Below, in pieces: positions 21,111 to 33,358 of a stretch of DNA of 64,000 bases. The translations under genes were made by a program, and so were the position numbers. The notes under the pieces were generated by a model that worked only from the letters and a program-made list of their open reading frames with translations, did no database searches and was not told the origin of the DNA. Source of the DNA: Thelonectria olida. Taxonomy: Eukaryota; Ascomycota; Sordariomycetes; Hypocreales; Nectriaceae. The stretch spans positions 1 through 64,000 of the forward strand of contig JAGPYM010000032.1 in NCBI GenBank assembly GCA_020736575.1, in the 5' to 3' direction. Each line of letters opens with the position of its first letter. The first letter of the stretch is position 1.

Positions 21111-21212
21111 AAATGAGTAATCAAGTAAAAAGCAATAACTAACTAGTTAGTTAAGGGCACTTGAAATTAGTATTTTTAATTTTGGAGAGGAGGTGTCGGA
21201 AATAGACCGGAT

Positions 21213-21399
21213 TCAAAGAGCAATCGGGACTTTTACAGGGGCAGGCGACAATTGAGGGTACACGACGATTGATAATAGAAGAGTAGGGTCGGCCTCATCC
21301 CCAGGTATTTCGTCCTCACTCATTTCGTCCAGGTCGTCTATCCACGTGGTGAAGCCCCGATCCTCATCCAGACCATCATCCCCCTCCTCTTCGTCGTCT

Positions 21400-21431
<32 letters not shown>

Positions 21432-22667
21432 TTCGTCATCGTCGTCTTGCTCCTCCTCCGCTCCATCGCTATACTCAACGCCGCACTCGTCCTCCTCATC
21501 GCCGGTAGCTTCTTGGCCACGACGAATCGGACCCCTATACTTGCCAGCGAGCTTCTCTAGTCCGGCCGAGTCCCCGGCTGCCTCGTGTGCCCACATTGCA
21601 TCCAGGATCTGCAGCTGCTTCCGACTCAGTGACAGGCCCGCAGCCCGCATACGCATATCAGGGGCCATTCGGTAGAGGCGAAAGACCATCGCCAGACATC
21701 GTTTAAGTATGAGCCGATACTTGGCTGAGGATGAAGGAAGCTGCACGAGCGTGAAGGGCTTGCTATAGATTGAGGATGTCTGAGTGCTCTTGAGCCAGCA
21801 GAGAATATGTCGGCTGGTATTCCTCACCGTCTCCTCGCACCGGTCCAACATGACATCAGCCAGACGGAGGAAGAAGGCGATCAGGTCCTCGTCTCTACCC
21901 GGACTAACGAGGTCCTCGTCAACCCCTTCAGGACATCCAAGGACATACTCCCGTCCACCCGGGGAAGTACAAGTCCGTGTCAGGGCGGCGAGCAAGTCGC
22001 GGCGACCTCTGTCGCTAAACGTCCGATCCCATCTGGTTCGCTCCAACCAGGGCCTCTGCAACGCGAATTCTGTCACACCCGGCTCTGGCGCAGGGGGGCG
22101 CTGTTGGCGGCCCAGTTCCCGCATCAGCACGCCTCGCAGGTGGGACTGGACCGCCGGGCCATCCAACGGTCGGATAACGCTTCCACCTCGCTGGATGATC
22201 CAGTATTTCCGCGTCGAGCCAGTCGTCCATGTCTGTAGGTAGACGCACTCAAACTGCCGGTCGAGATCGCGACGGCGACGGATGCGGTTTTGAGTATTCT
22301 GGAAAGGGCAGTCATCTGGGGGACCGGATAGGTGTCGCCGCATGAGCTGGAGGCTGATGGTACGGAATACACAGTGGACACAGGCAAAACCTTCGTATAC
22401 TCGTAGCTTGTCGTGCTCGGCAGATCTATCGGCTCGAGGCGGAGCCTCCTCGGGGTCGAGGAGCCCGGGTGGGGGCAAGGACTTGAGAAGTCGGCTGAGC
22501 CCTTTCCTTGCCTCGGAGGGGATGTTATGCTTATCACGAAGATGTGTTGTCACGCGTGATGGCCCCGTGGATAGGGCAAACTTGCATTGATCGCGGGTGC
22601 AGATCAGGACACGCGCTTCAGCATCGTAGAACAAATGAAGGGAGCCCAAGAGATCAAGGTTAGCCAT
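21213..22667 (-). CDS. OrsD-domain C2H2 protein with acidic tail
   Basis: 484 aa, intact, ATG at 22667. It begins MANLDLLGSLHLFYDAEARV and has a C2H2-like finger (CTRDQCKFALSTGPSRVTTH, then H), followed by a second Cys/His cluster (CVHCVFRTISLQLMRRHL), as in the OrsD family named after the orsellinic acid cluster. The middle is helical. The C-terminus has a long Asp/Glu tract encoded by GTC/ATC-type trinucleotide repeats (about 21393-21460), then WIDDLDEMSEDE. It is paralogous to the N-terminal part of the neighbouring gene but lacks both the recombinase-like region and the helicase. Probably nuclear and nucleic-acid binding; the actual function of OrsD proteins is not known to me. Confidence 0.75.
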
Positions 22668-22800
22668 TATACTGCCCGCTAGATAATACTCTAGTGCGTA
22701 AGAATAGCAATTAAAAGAATAGGGTTATGAGAGGGGAGTGAGGTATAGAAGTAGGAGAAGGGGGTATATTTGATTTAGGTAATTCGATGAAATATAAAAA

Positions 22801-22920
22801 GCCGCGACGCGTGCACGGATGACCCAGCAACGTGCACGGGCCGCAATAGTGAAAATTAGATGAATTACAGGAATCCCACGACACGTGCACAGATGTTCTA
22901 GTAGCGTGCACTGACCAGTT
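22801..22920. promoter_or_regulatory. Duplicated CGTGCAC-containing motif upstream of OrsD gene
   Basis: Two similar units, 22804-22842 and 22878-22917, each hold a pair of GTGCAC sites about 20 bp apart (ACGCGTGCAC ... ACGTGCACG and ACACGTGCAC ... GCGTGCACTG). They lie 140-250 bp upstream of the ATG at 22667 and share ACGCGT with the motif upstream of the neighbouring OrsD gene. The regulatory role is inferred from position. Confidence 0.35.
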
Positions 22921-22938
22921 TCTGTGTAATTGAACGAG

Positions 22939-23901
22939 TTACTTCACGACTGCGTACAGTATAGTAGTAGGCTCAGCGGAGCCTGGGTATTTGCCGAAAT
23001 ACGCCAGATGAACGGCTGAGAGGGCGATGAGCGGTATGCGGAATGAGAAGGCCATAACAACCTGACACTTGCGGGTGGATGACATACTGACGGTCCAGGA
23101 CAGTTGCACAACGAGGAGCCAGGTAAGGAACTCGGTGAAGATGTCAATCGCCGTGATCACGGCCCAAAGTGTATCCTAGAATGAATTCTCTGGTTAGGCA
23201 TCTGATGATGAGGCTCCAAGAGTTAGACGCGTTTCCTCCGTACCTGGTTGGGGCATAGCGTGACATTAGTCAGAGCCAATAATGCATCGGCGCGGCAGTT
23301 GACTAGGAATGCCACGCAGGAGCCGACACCCCATGCCGCACTGAGCACCATCAGTCCGATGCAGAATGGTTTACTCTTTCCTGGCCTGGAGCCAATGATG
23401 CGTAGGATGAGGGCGAGGACAGAGCATTTGGCGAGGCTCAGGGCTAGAAGGCAGAGAATAACGGCTGCGAGAGTGGACTGGCAGTGGACTTGTTAGCTGA
23501 TGAAAGTAGTGGCCGTGCTCGGAGGCTTACTTTTGAAGATGTTGCCCATTGTTCCGTTGGCGTAATAGAGTTAAACTTGCCGAGGCCATTATTCAAGCCA
23601 ACAAACACAGCGATCGATTGAGCTAAATGTAGGACCTAGGTAATCATTACTTCATCAGTTTTGATACCGAATGCCATCCAGGTGAGATCAGCTTCCTTAC
23701 CATTGCTAAAGCAATCAGGATGTCATCGAAACCGAACATATGGTGCTTGATATACGCCCTTGCCGTAGCCACAAGCGAGCTGTAGATCAGCGACAAGATT
23801 GTTACGATCCACAACTGTCCGGCATGGTCGTTGAACGCAACAGGCGAGAACCGAGGCAAACCATCATTCGAGGTTTCTGGATCCATGGGTATGGGAGACA
23901 T
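22939..23901 (-). CDS. Fungal rhodopsin-like integral membrane protein, short
   Basis: Four exons (23701-23901, 23531-23635, 23244-23477, 22939-23175) give about 258 aa with GT-AG introns. Features are LWIVTILSLIYSSLVATARA (TM1), FGFDDILIALAMV (the family's DD motif), LHLAQSIAVFVGLNNGLGK, CLLALSLAKCSVLALILRII, LMVLSAAWGVGSCVAFLVN, DTLWAVITAIDIFTEFLTWL and FSFRIPLIALSAVHLAYF, so five to six membrane spans. This matches the fungal rhodopsin-domain proteins next to CFEM receptors, which normally have seven TMs and 350-400 aa. The C-terminal span and tail are missing; the stop follows YAVVK. Likely truncated, function unknown. Confidence 0.65.
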
Positions 23902-24079
23902 GTAAGTCCGGCTCGAGAGAGGCGAGTGTTGACAGCATTGCACGACTGAAAAAAAAACGCGGAACAGACGTTCTCAAGAGGCAACGAATGACTATTAATC
24001 GCTTTGTTGCACACTTGCGGCGTAGCTCATCTACGACATCAGCTTGACGTAGTGAAAGGTCCGACGCCCATGGGCGGGC

Positions 24080-24388
24080 GTGTGTTCAGGCTTCAAGATG
24101 ACGCCACGGCATATCTCTGGCGCTTTCGGATGGATCATGGTTATCACGGTTTTGCTTCTGCATAGGCGACCTTGGGGAGGTGATCACGTCACCAACCGGC
24201 TATCCTTTCATGCAGGTCTTCTACAACTCGACGCAGTCAGCGAGCAGTGCTACCGCGATGGCGGTGTTCATTGTTGCCATGACGGTGTTCTCCAATCTGA
24301 CCATGGTGGCCACGTCGTCGCGCCAGCTCTTTGCATTCGCACGAGACCATGCTGTTCCCTTCGGCCCTTGGTTCTCCAAGGTACCAGT
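24080..24388 (+). pseudogene. Amino-acid permease (APC family) fragment
   Basis: GAFGWIMVIT and IGDLGEVITSPTGYPFMQVF lie in different frames, so there is a frameshift near 24150-24163. The latter frame continues through STQSASSATAMAVFIV and SNLTMVATSSRQLFAFARDH to FGPWFSKVPV, the pattern of fungal GABA/choline-type permeases. The fragment is cut on the right at 24388 by the hAT element. Only about one fifth of a permease remains. Confidence 0.75.
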
Positions 24389-27247
24389 CAGCGCTGCCCA
24401 TAGATCAAATGCAATCAAACAAACTCCCAAACAAATCAATCAAATAGGCTAGAAAGCTATTTCAAATCAAACAAACAGAAAATCCTGGATTTGAAATGCC
24501 ATTTGATATATTTGACATCCAGTACAAGAAGGAAATCTGTGCTTGTGACCTACCCGGGACCTACTACCGTGCTTGAGCGGTTCGAGTAACCCGACCAATC
24601 AGAGTCAGTTATTGTCTAGAAGCTCTGTTAGTGAGCTACCTCCCATTATCATTTAAAGCCACCCTCAAAAAGTAGTTTCCTAACTGCTCCACTGATTCCC
24701 CCTTAAATTGACCAGAACGGCGCGTTTTGGGATTTTGTTTATTTCTCTCGACGCGTGTCGAAATTTGGCCTCACAAACGCCCAAACCAACTGTACCATGC
24801 TGCCTTCTCCACCATCCTCCGCCTTTACTCTTCTTCGACCGCCGAGGAACTTGTCAAGTCAACTCGAATCAACAACACAAACGGCATTGCCTGACAATCT
24901 CACCGTCGCAGATCTCCCGCAAGCGGTATGGAGGAACAAGCGTTATATTTTGGAAGAGTCCTTGTGCCGAAAGGGCTCGAAGGGCCGAAAGAGCTGGATC
25001 AAGCATCACGGATTTTTTCTTGTTGAGATAGACGCTAATGACAGCCCGTTGAACCCTTACTGGGCATGTCGTCAGTGCGACGCGAAGGGCCAGCCCGAGT
25101 TCTTCGCTGCCACTGCCACCAGCTCAGCCGCTGACCACCTCCGCAAGTACGGTGATAAGTGAACCACGAGCTTGGGCGTCGCTGACCGAGTGCAGGTGTC
25201 ACAGGATCTTTGAGGGCAGTCCTGGCGCCGACACAGATCTATCTGCCTCGACCGACGACTCTGTTCCTCCCAAGCGACCACGCTTGCAATACCGCGCCGT
25301 GCCACGAGCCAAGGTCAGGATGATCCGAGAACTAAGCCTAGGGCTTCTGATTAACACCAATATTCCCTTTTCTTTCTTTTCCGATCCATTCTTTGAACAA
25401 CTCACCTGGCAACTTGATCCTCATCTGTCAGGCCAGGTACCATGGAGCCGGCAATCGATGAGCCGTCTGCTAGATGACATGTTTGAGTCTAAGAAGGATG
25501 AGGTCAAGCAGGAGCTTTCAGATGCCATCACCAAGATTCATCTCGGATTTGACCTATGGACCTCACCCAATCGGTATGCTATGATGGCAGTAACGGCTCA
25601 CTTTCTCGACCGCCAGGGCCAGCACCAGTCACGCCTAGTGGCACTTCGACGCCAGCTCGGGTGCCATAGTGGGGAAAACCTCGCTGTAACGCTTTCGCAA
25701 GTCGTGCAGGAATGGGGGATAGAGGATCGAGTTGGGGCAGTGATCTCGGACAATGTATCCTCAAATGACAACTGCCTCCAAAACTTCTACCGACGTCTCG
25801 ACCTAGACATGACACCAGCGGATATTCGGGCAAGACGCATGCGCTGTTATGGACACATCTTGAACCTAGTGGCTCGTGCATTTCTCTACGGCGAAGATTT
25901 CGAGGCTTTCGAGGCCGAATCGCAGGTTTTCAATTTTCTCGGCCGTCAAGAAGAGGACCTACGGCACTGGAGAAGGAAAGGACCAGTGGGAAAGCTCCAT
26001 AACGTTGTCAAGTTCATCAGATCATCCCCTCAAAGATGCGAACTCTTCAAAAAGGTCGCACGTGAGAACGACGAAGCATATTCTTGAGCCGCTCTATCTG
26101 CAGACCATGAGAGCGCAGGGGTGGGGCAGTGAGGGAGGTCATGGACGCCTATGGGAGGTGATGACGGGCATGGAATATTTGTTGGAGCATTTGGAAGATT
26201 GGAAACTGTTTTATCATGCTGACCCAGACGAGACGGTGAAAGAGAGTGCTAGCTTGCAGGTGAAGCAGCCCCGTGGGCGCCCAGATCGAAATCGCCAGCT
26301 CCCTGCGCGATTCAAGGACTGTGAGATGGACATGCCGCCGCGAAAGCTGCAGGGGACACGGCTTCCAAGTCATGCGGAAGAAGGCAGCGGGCGGGGCAAG
26401 CCGTCTGGGTCATCAGGTGTTGAGGATATCGGAAGGGATCATCGACAGTATCTGAGGCTCTCCATCACGACTGCCTGGCAGAAGCTCAATGAGTACTACA
26501 CCAAGCTAGGAGAGTCCCCGTTGTTTGCCGCATCCATCATTCTGCACCCGGCTCTTGGCATGAGCTATCTCGAGGCGAACTGGGCTACGGAAGAGCAGCT
26601 TGTGTGGGTAAGAGACGCTAAGATTGGACTGTCGGACTATCTTGATCGCTGGTATCTCTGCAGGCGGGCCGAGGCAACGGATGAACAGCAAAAGCCGATG
26701 GTGGAGACTGCGGTGACCTCATGCGTGACCCAGAGGACACGCGAGGACAGTGTGTTCAAGCAGTGGGTGAAGAGTAGGACGGCGCGAGCAACGGTAATGG
26801 GTAGCGAGCTTGAGCGCTATCTGCGACTGGAACCACAAGAAACTGAGGATCCGATTGAGTGGTGGATGACTCACCGGGGGCCATTCCCGATGCTCAGTCA
26901 GCTGGCTCTTGACATACTTGCTATTCCGGCGATGGCAACGGATTGTGAGAGGTCGTTCAGCCTTGCTAAGTTGACGTTAACGTCGCAGAGACTTTCGATG
27001 AGTGCGGAAACACTGGAGAGGCTGCAGTGCCTCAAGAACTGGATTAGGCATGGTGCTGTCAAGCTGGGCGGTACTGTACCTGGGAGAAGTGGGTTACACC
27101 GGGAGGTAAAGAGTAGCATGGAGAGCACAGATGATGCGATTTGAAATATTTGATCAAATATTCCAATCAACAAATCTGACTTTGCTGGCCATCAAATATT
27201 TCAAATATGATGCTGGATTTGATTTGTTTGATTTGAGGGCAGCGCTG
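24389..27247 (+). mobile_element. hAT DNA transposon, decayed
   Basis: The ends are inverted copies of CAGCGCTGCCC (24389-24399; reverse complement 27237-27247), a typical hAT CAGxG start, followed by ATCAAA-rich subterminal sequence on both sides. It carries a broken transposase. No 8-bp target duplication is seen (GTACCAGT left, AGGCAGCA right), so one flank has been rearranged. It interrupts the permease fragment on the left. Confidence 0.75.
24755..27144 (+). pseudogene. hAT transposase with BED finger and dimerisation domain, internal deletion
   Basis: The N-terminus has a BED-type finger (YWACRQCDAKG ... HLRK). A 49-nt intron (25147-25195) plausibly joins HLRK to CHRIFEGSPG. The middle frame to 26087 has IHLGFDLWTSPNRYAMMAV and RMRCYGHILNLVARA. 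It ends at ENDEAYS, after which a different frame continues as KHILEPLYLQTMRAQGWG and the C-terminal dimerisation domain (YPxLS-like PFPMLSQLALDILAIPA, CERSFSLAKLTLTSQRLS). The segment expected between them (the TRWNS region, roughly 70 residues) is missing and the frame changes, so the enzyme is dead. The family resembles Restless/Tfo1. Confidence 0.8.
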
Positions 27248-27289
27248 AGGCAGCAACGAGGTTTTGGACCAACCGCTGGTCCCTTCCCA

Positions 27290-28703
27290 GGACACACCCG
27301 TTGGCAACACTGAAGGTGAAACCGTATCGCCGATTCGTATCGCCGATGCAGAGGGTTGCTCAGGCGCAACGGGAGATAGCCACTGAACGAATGGAGATCA
27401 TTCAGGAGTACGCGCTACCGCCGTGGAGAGACCGTATACTGGTGTTATTTGACCCTGACCGGGAGAGCGCGGTGGAAGCAGCGAAGAGGGTGAAGGGTGT
27501 AGTTATTGCCACCTGCTCCTCACAGAGAGGGGGTATGGTAGGCATGGGAGGTGTTGTACGAGATACGGCCATCAATAAGGCTGATGAGGTAGGGGCTAGC
27601 TACTCCGTCACTCTTGGGTCGAGGGAGGAGCTGAACCTATACATTGCCGAGCTGGCTGCTATTGCGATGGTATTGCGATGCATGCCGTCTGGACTCTGCC
27701 GGCGGGATATGACTGTTATGACGAGCAGCCGCTCTGCACTAGAAGCCATACGGCGGCCACGACAACAATCCGGCCAACAGATCATTCGGCAAATCTACGA
27801 CCATATCGAGCGTCTTGAAGATGAGGGCCACTCTCTCCGGATGATGTGGGTTCCGGCAGGAGAAGAGGGTTTCGCGCTGGGACCAAAAGCCAAAGCGGTA
27901 GCCCGAAAGGCCACCGAAGGAGAATGCAGATCGGATGTGCCACTATATCTAGCAAGATCCACAACGACAAGGCTAGCGATAACCAAGCAGCAGCAAACAA
28001 GAACATTACTAGAAAGAGTCGGGAAATACTCAAAGTAGATAGACACGGCACTGCCAGGCAAGCATACCCGTACTCTATATGACCCACTGAAGAGGAAGGA
28101 AGCAGACGTGCTATCGCAGCTCCGCACCGGAATGGCGAGGCTTAACAGCTTTCTCTACAGGATAGGGGCAAAGGAGTCAGACACTTGCGAGTGTGGGCGA
28201 GCATCAGAGACAGTGGAACACTTCCTATTCCGCTGCACAAAGTGGACTGTGCAACGGGACAGCATGCTGCGATGCTCACAGACAAAGATGGGAAACCTCT
28301 CATACTTCCTGGGAGGAAAGGCGGCGTCTGATGGTGATAAATGGGCGCCAAACATGCAGGCAGTACGGGCGACGATCAAATTTGCTATTGCAACGGGGAG
28401 GCTTGACATGGACCAAAAGCCTCAGGCACACTAACTATTCAGACCGAATCCTACTAACATCGTGCAGTCTCATTTCGACAGACCGGGCTTCAGCTGCTGA
28501 GGATAGGATGCTGAACACTTGGAGAAATTGGCCTTCAAGCAGGCCTGTCACGGCATATATATCAGATTGGACTAACCATTAAAAGTGAAATTTTGGGGCT
28601 TTTGGGTGATTATGGCAGCAATGTAGGAAATGAAAGCAGCTTAGCGCAAGGCCCTATGGGGTGTGTCCCCCCGGGCGAAATAAAATACAACAACAACAAC
28701 AGC
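27290..28703 (+). mobile_element. 5'-truncated Tad-like LINE fragment
   Basis: It encodes the RNase H and C-terminal zinc-knuckle end of a LINE ORF2 (LATLKV, RGGMVGMGGVV, LAAIAMVLRCMPSGL, CECGRASETVEHFLFRC), about 60% similar by eye to the full-length LINE at 46553-52483. One in-frame stop, TAG at 28036-28038, replaces the Arg codon of KRVDKALPG. The 3' UTR also matches the full-length copy. The 3' end is CCGGGCGAAATAAAAT followed by (CAA)n at about 28687-28699. A 43-bp unassigned stretch lies between it and the hAT end. Confidence 0.85.
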
Positions 28704-29458
28704 CTCAACATGACATCAACACAACAGATTGAACACATCACAATTGATCAATTGAATAACCTCACTTTGAGGCCCTTATCATCATATTTGACGTGTGAAT
28801 TCTATTACTTTGTAACCTACCTTTCGGTCCGGCCCTTCTAATCTTCCGGATCCGACACCATGACCCTTAATGCAAAGAACAGGGCCACCAACCACCGGGT
28901 GGCTACTATTCCCAATGAGAGTTTACACCACTCTAAGACGGAGGCTCATGCTGTGTCCGTCCTGATTGTCGCTACCTTAGCCTACTTCCGACTTGACGAC
29001 CTGCGACTTAATGGGTTCTTTGGCTGGATATCATCCAGTACATCGAGCGCCAAATTAACCCGTCAACCCCTTAGGGGTCCCATATGTGTCAATTACCTCA
29101 AGGCGGACATCCATTGTCACATGTCGCGACCGGAGGGACAGAAAACGAGGAAAACCTAGCAAAAGTTGGGGACGGAGATACTTGCACAACCCATGAGATT
29201 CGGTTAAGTAGTGGAAAGATAAAAATGGCATCTCTGAATCCCGGGGCAGCTCAACGAGAGAAGCGTTGTTGCATACGGAATTAATAGAAGCAACAGTATA
29301 GGCTGCCGATTTGAGCTTCTGTGTGTCCTGAGAGGCGTTATCGCGGCTTGTCAGGCTCTAGCATAGCCCTTCTCTTGCTTTCCCGGGCGTCGCTACGCAA
29401 CTTGCGTCGTCTCATTCTATGCACAATCCTTGTCTCCGAATTTTACATGATATTGGGT
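28704..29458. other. Intergenic, no gene recognised
   Basis: A 99-codon frame from 28860 (+) shows no recognisable domain. Nothing else is supported. Confidence 0.4.
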
Positions 29459-30370
29459 CTAGATTGATACTGGCTTTCGCCCACTTGCGACAACTACCTT
29501 CTTCTGGTGTATAACCACTCCGGCCTCAGTTTCTGCCACAGCTTTCATAAAAAGTTCCTCAAATGCCTCCTTCGTCATGGGTGCCTGCGGCACATCCTCG
29601 CGTGATGGGAATAGTCCTGAAAGCTCTTCCCATACCATCAAGTAATCTTCCGTCCATGCTTCAAAGTCCGAAGTCCGTTTATCAACCTGTCGAACTTGGA
29701 CATCTTCAAATCCATGGCGGGTAATGTGGGTTTCTAGTGAGTCCAGAAACGCAAAGTCGAGACCGCTTGCTTTGCCACCGGCGTCAATGATGCTTATCAT
29801 AGTGTCACACGCCTTTGTAGAGACATCAGGCGATGGTGACCTCGCAACAAATGTGTCAGCGCGTGTCTCTTCCCATTGCAGCCAACCACCTGGTTTGAGT
29901 AATGCAAGTACAGATGTCAATAACGGTGCCAAATTGCCATGGCGGATGATGCTCAGAAACGCGCGGACATGAACAATGTCAAAAGTACCCTGCAGCTCTG
30001 CCGGTAATGGGCGGGCAAGTACGTCGAGGGGGCATAGTGTCGTTGATTTGGGCAGAAATGGGGCCGCTGGAAAATTCAGAGGGTTGATATCAAACCCCTG
30101 CAGCTGAAGGTTGACTCCCGGTTTGATCGCTGAGAGGGAGTGGTTGAGGTCACAAAGCCAAGTAGCATTTCCGCAGCCAAGGTCAGCAACTCGTATGTCA
30201 GTCGCAGACGAGAGAGAGTTCTCAATACGGCGTTCAAGGACCAAGCCCCCGAGCGTGTTCTGAAATAGTAAATGCTGTAGATGCAGTCGCGCTGATGTGC
30301 GAAAATTGCGAGCTGGTGCGATCCAATGAGATGCTGGATCGAACTTGGCGTAACCACTGGCGGAAGTCAT
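29459..30370 (-). CDS. SAM-dependent methyltransferase (LaeA/UMTA-like)
   Basis: 303 aa from the ATG at 30370; the frame is open further up to 30592, but that part is low-complexity and unlike the family. Motif I is VADLGCGNATWLCDL, followed by LQGFDINPLNFP (acidic residue for ribose), FDIVHVRAFLSII (motif II region) and LLKPGGWLQWEE (motif III). This is the class I fold of fungal small-molecule methyltransferases and LaeA-like proteins. The frame is intact and single-exon. It acts in the cytosol or nucleus with S-adenosylmethionine; the substrate is unknown. Lying between transposon blocks and near the hydrolase, it may belong to the dispersed cluster. Confidence 0.82.
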   Translation of the reverse strand: MTSASGYAKFDPASHWIAPARNFRTSARLHLQHLLFQNTLGGLVLERRIENSLSSATDIRVADLGCGNATWLCDLNHSLSAIKPGVNLQLQGFDINPLNFPAAPFLPKSTTLCPLDVLARPLPAELQGTFDIVHVRAFLSIIRHGNLAPLLTSVLALLKPGGWLQWEETRADTFVARSPSPDVSTKACDTMISIIDAGGKASGLDFAFLDSLETHITRHGFEDVQVRQVDKRTSDFEAWTEDYLMVWEELSGLFPSREDVPQAPMTKEAFEELFMKAVAETEAGVVIHQKKVVVASGRKPVSI

Positions 30371-30592
30371 GTTGGATGGTTTGGAAGGGGCTGAGGAAAG
30401 CGCAATCGATGATGAGAGAGACCTGGAGTGTAAGGAACGAAAGGGAGCTTGAGACTGATGGTGATGGGGAAATTTGGCATGCATGAAAAAAAGCATTTGG
30501 TCATCGTTTATATAACAAACGTCGAGGATCTCGCAGGGGGTAATTGCTGATCCCCTGCTCTGTGTACCAGCCCTTGCCCGGGGACCGAACAT

Positions 30593-31379
30593 ATAGCCTT
30601 TCTAAAAATAGAGATTATTTTTAACTGGTGTATATCTTCACTGCGGTAGAGTGGAAGTTGGAGGAAGGGACACGCCCCCTTTCTCTCACGTTTACAACTG
30701 CTGTACTAAAATAGGCAAATGTGAGCTACAGGCTCATGCTGAGTAAGAACAAGGAAACACAAGGGTCTTATAGCGGCCGATCGCAATAATAATTGTCAGC
30801 TTACGGACTTTGTAAGTAGCTAATACGATTACCATGATTGAGAATTTTTAGTGCAGGCGGTTTCATACCTTATGGAGCTTAGTAGCCTAGCTTTCTCCTC
30901 TTCCTTTATGACTACATAAAGGAGAGTATTCCTACAGGCCATCCTGACCTTCTTACATTTTGACCAGAATCTAGATATTTTTCTGCAATTGCAACTCTAC
31001 CAAAATGAATTCGGTGTACACGTTGAATACAAGTGCAAAGTGGGCTTACTCCGTATCGGCATCGCCGTAAGCATTTGCGTAATGCCTCTTTCCGGGGGTT
31101 TATACTGATTGGGAATCCGAGCTATATTCTTGTACTGTATGATTGGCTCTAAAATACGAGCGCCAACGCTAAAATGAATTACTGTCTGCTGCTTACTGGG
31201 ACTAAGACGCTCCTTAAAATAACGAGTGGAGCGTCTTTTACCTCTTCGAGTGTGATCCTCAGTAGCAGGGCTGTCAACCTAATAACATTGTGTGTAGCTT
31301 AAATGTTATATAAACCAGACAGATACGCTCGTGTGGCCAATGTAAAGTTAGGCACCTTATCATCGTTAGCATAACAGCC
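30593..31379. other. Intergenic, no gene recognised
   Basis: This is the shared upstream region of the divergent methyltransferase (-) and hydrolase (+) genes. No frame of interest and no clear motif. Confidence 0.4.
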
Positions 31380-32629
31380 ATGGAGCCGCTCAGCCACGTC
31401 CGATACAAGAAGCTCTGCACGAGTACAGGCCACAGCTATAATTACTATTCCTCGGTTCATCCTAGCAAGACGACTATCCTCTTTGCACATGGCTTTCCAT
31501 ATACCGCGAACATTTGGCGCCATCACATCGCCCATTTCGAGGAACTGGGATATGGCTGTATTGCCCCCGATATGCTCGGGTTGGGAGCTAGTGACAAGCC
31601 CCGCAACGCTCAGGACTTTGCTTCCAAGGTCATGGCCCAGAGTATGGTTGACATTCTCTCTGCAGAAGGCGTTGATAAGGCAGTGGTGGTAGGGCATGAT
31701 TGGGGCTCCCTTGTCGCTTCTCGAATGGCAATCTATCATCCAACCCGAACTTTGGTGCTGATCTTGGTTGCCGTGCCGTATTGGGCCCCAGCACCGCTGG
31801 ATCTAGAGGCCGTGAACGACCAGACAGAACAAGCCTTCGGTTTCTCTATTTTTGGGTACTGGCCTGTATTCATGAATGAGAAAGGTCTACTAGAAGAACA
31901 TGTGAGTCCACTCATTTCAATGCAGCAGAAGTCGGCTTCGAAGATGTTATCGATATCAGCTAATCAGAATCGCCGAAACTAGACAGACGCCTTTTTCAGG
32001 CTATTCTATGCCAAAGATCCGGAAATATGGAAGGTTTGTCGCTATGTTCTCCTTCAATTCAAATAATCCCCACTCTATTACCTTGATTCATCATTATTAA
32101 AGCTAAAGCTGACTACTGGTAGAAACATTTAGCGGCAAAAGGAGCTCTCAAAGAATGGCTCATCAACAACAACGAGTGTACCGTTGACGATTACGTGACC
32201 AACCTTGTGTGTACCTAAGTGAAGTCACAGATGCCAGACTTGATAATCTAACATCGGTACAGGAACGCCGCGAATTCTTCGCTAATGATTGGGCTTCCGC
32301 TACCCAATACTATCACTGTTATGCTGAGAATTTCAACTGGGAGTATGAGAAAGGTAGTGCAGCATCCGTTTCCCACGTCGCTTCACAACTAACTAAAAGC
32401 AGATCTGTCCGAGAAGGAGCATATTATTAAGGTCCCGGCCCTTATGGTAGCAGCGTCCGACGATGCGTGCGCTCCAGTACCGCTTGTAGAGTCCACTCTC
32501 GCCAACTTCGCAGATGTCAAGCTAGTTACAATAAGCGGTGGGCACCACATCCACCTGAGTAATGTGGATGGATTCAATGGATCGGTTTTGAGATTTTTGG
32601 GAGAGAAGGGAATAAAAGCAACGGTCTGA
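31380..32629 (+). CDS. Alpha/beta hydrolase, epoxide-hydrolase-like
   Basis: Five exons (31380-31901, 31983-32033, 32123-32206, 32263-32353, 32403-32629) join in frame to 324 aa. HGFPYTANIW is the oxyanion-hole HGxP motif. VVGHDWGS has Asp as nucleophile, which marks epoxide hydrolases or haloalkane dehalogenases rather than esterases. VAASDDACAP supplies the likely acid and SGGHHIHLSN the catalytic His. A Tyr-containing cap region (FRLFYAKDPEIWK to QYYHCYAENFNWEYEK) fits an epoxide hydrolase lid. It opens epoxides by adding water in the cytosol. The gene appears intact and may act after a P450 in the dispersed pathway. Confidence 0.85.
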
Positions 32630-33358
32630 GGTACGCAGGTGTGGCGCTAGGCTTCATCCTAAACTTATATCATCATCCGGGCAGTTGATATATCTCAATA
32701 AACGATCGTTTCAGGTTCTTTTGGCATTAAAATAGAATAACCTACATGATAAGCGAGTCGCCAGAACAAGCGAGTCGCCACGTTTACGGCGACGACGCGA
32801 CCCCAAACTCTCGAACGCGATTACCTCCACCTACAACAATGGAACCAACTTGTCAAGAAAGTCGGTTATTGATAGCTCTTCAAGTTTTGAATAAAGACGC
32901 ATTATGCAAAGTGGGGCGTCTTGCTACTATCTACAACATCCCTCGATCAACACTATGGGACAGGATCAGCGGCCAGATGTCACGACGCGACAGCACGCCC
33001 AAATCTCGAAAATTAACCGATCTAGAGGAGCAGACGGTTGTTCAATACGTTCTAGACCTGGATTCGCGATCGTTTCCTCCCCGCCTTCGTGATGTGGAAG
33101 ATATGGCTAATAAACTGCTCGCCGACCGCGACGCGCCTCCCGTTAGCAAGCGCTGGGCTTCTAACTTTATTAAGCAATAACTAGAGCTAAATATATATTA
33201 GTTTTAGAAATATAACTATGAAAGAGCTAAATATAAAGATCTAAAGGTTATTTAAGGCTAGTTTATATTTATATAGAATATAATTATTAAATATAATATT
33301 TGTTATAAAATTAAATAGTTAAGTTATTTATAATTTTAATAAGATTAATTTTATAATA

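Noticed and set aside
30371..30592. N-terminal extension of the methyltransferase to 30592
   Set aside because: Low-complexity residues unlike the family; the ATG at 30370 precedes the first conserved segment.
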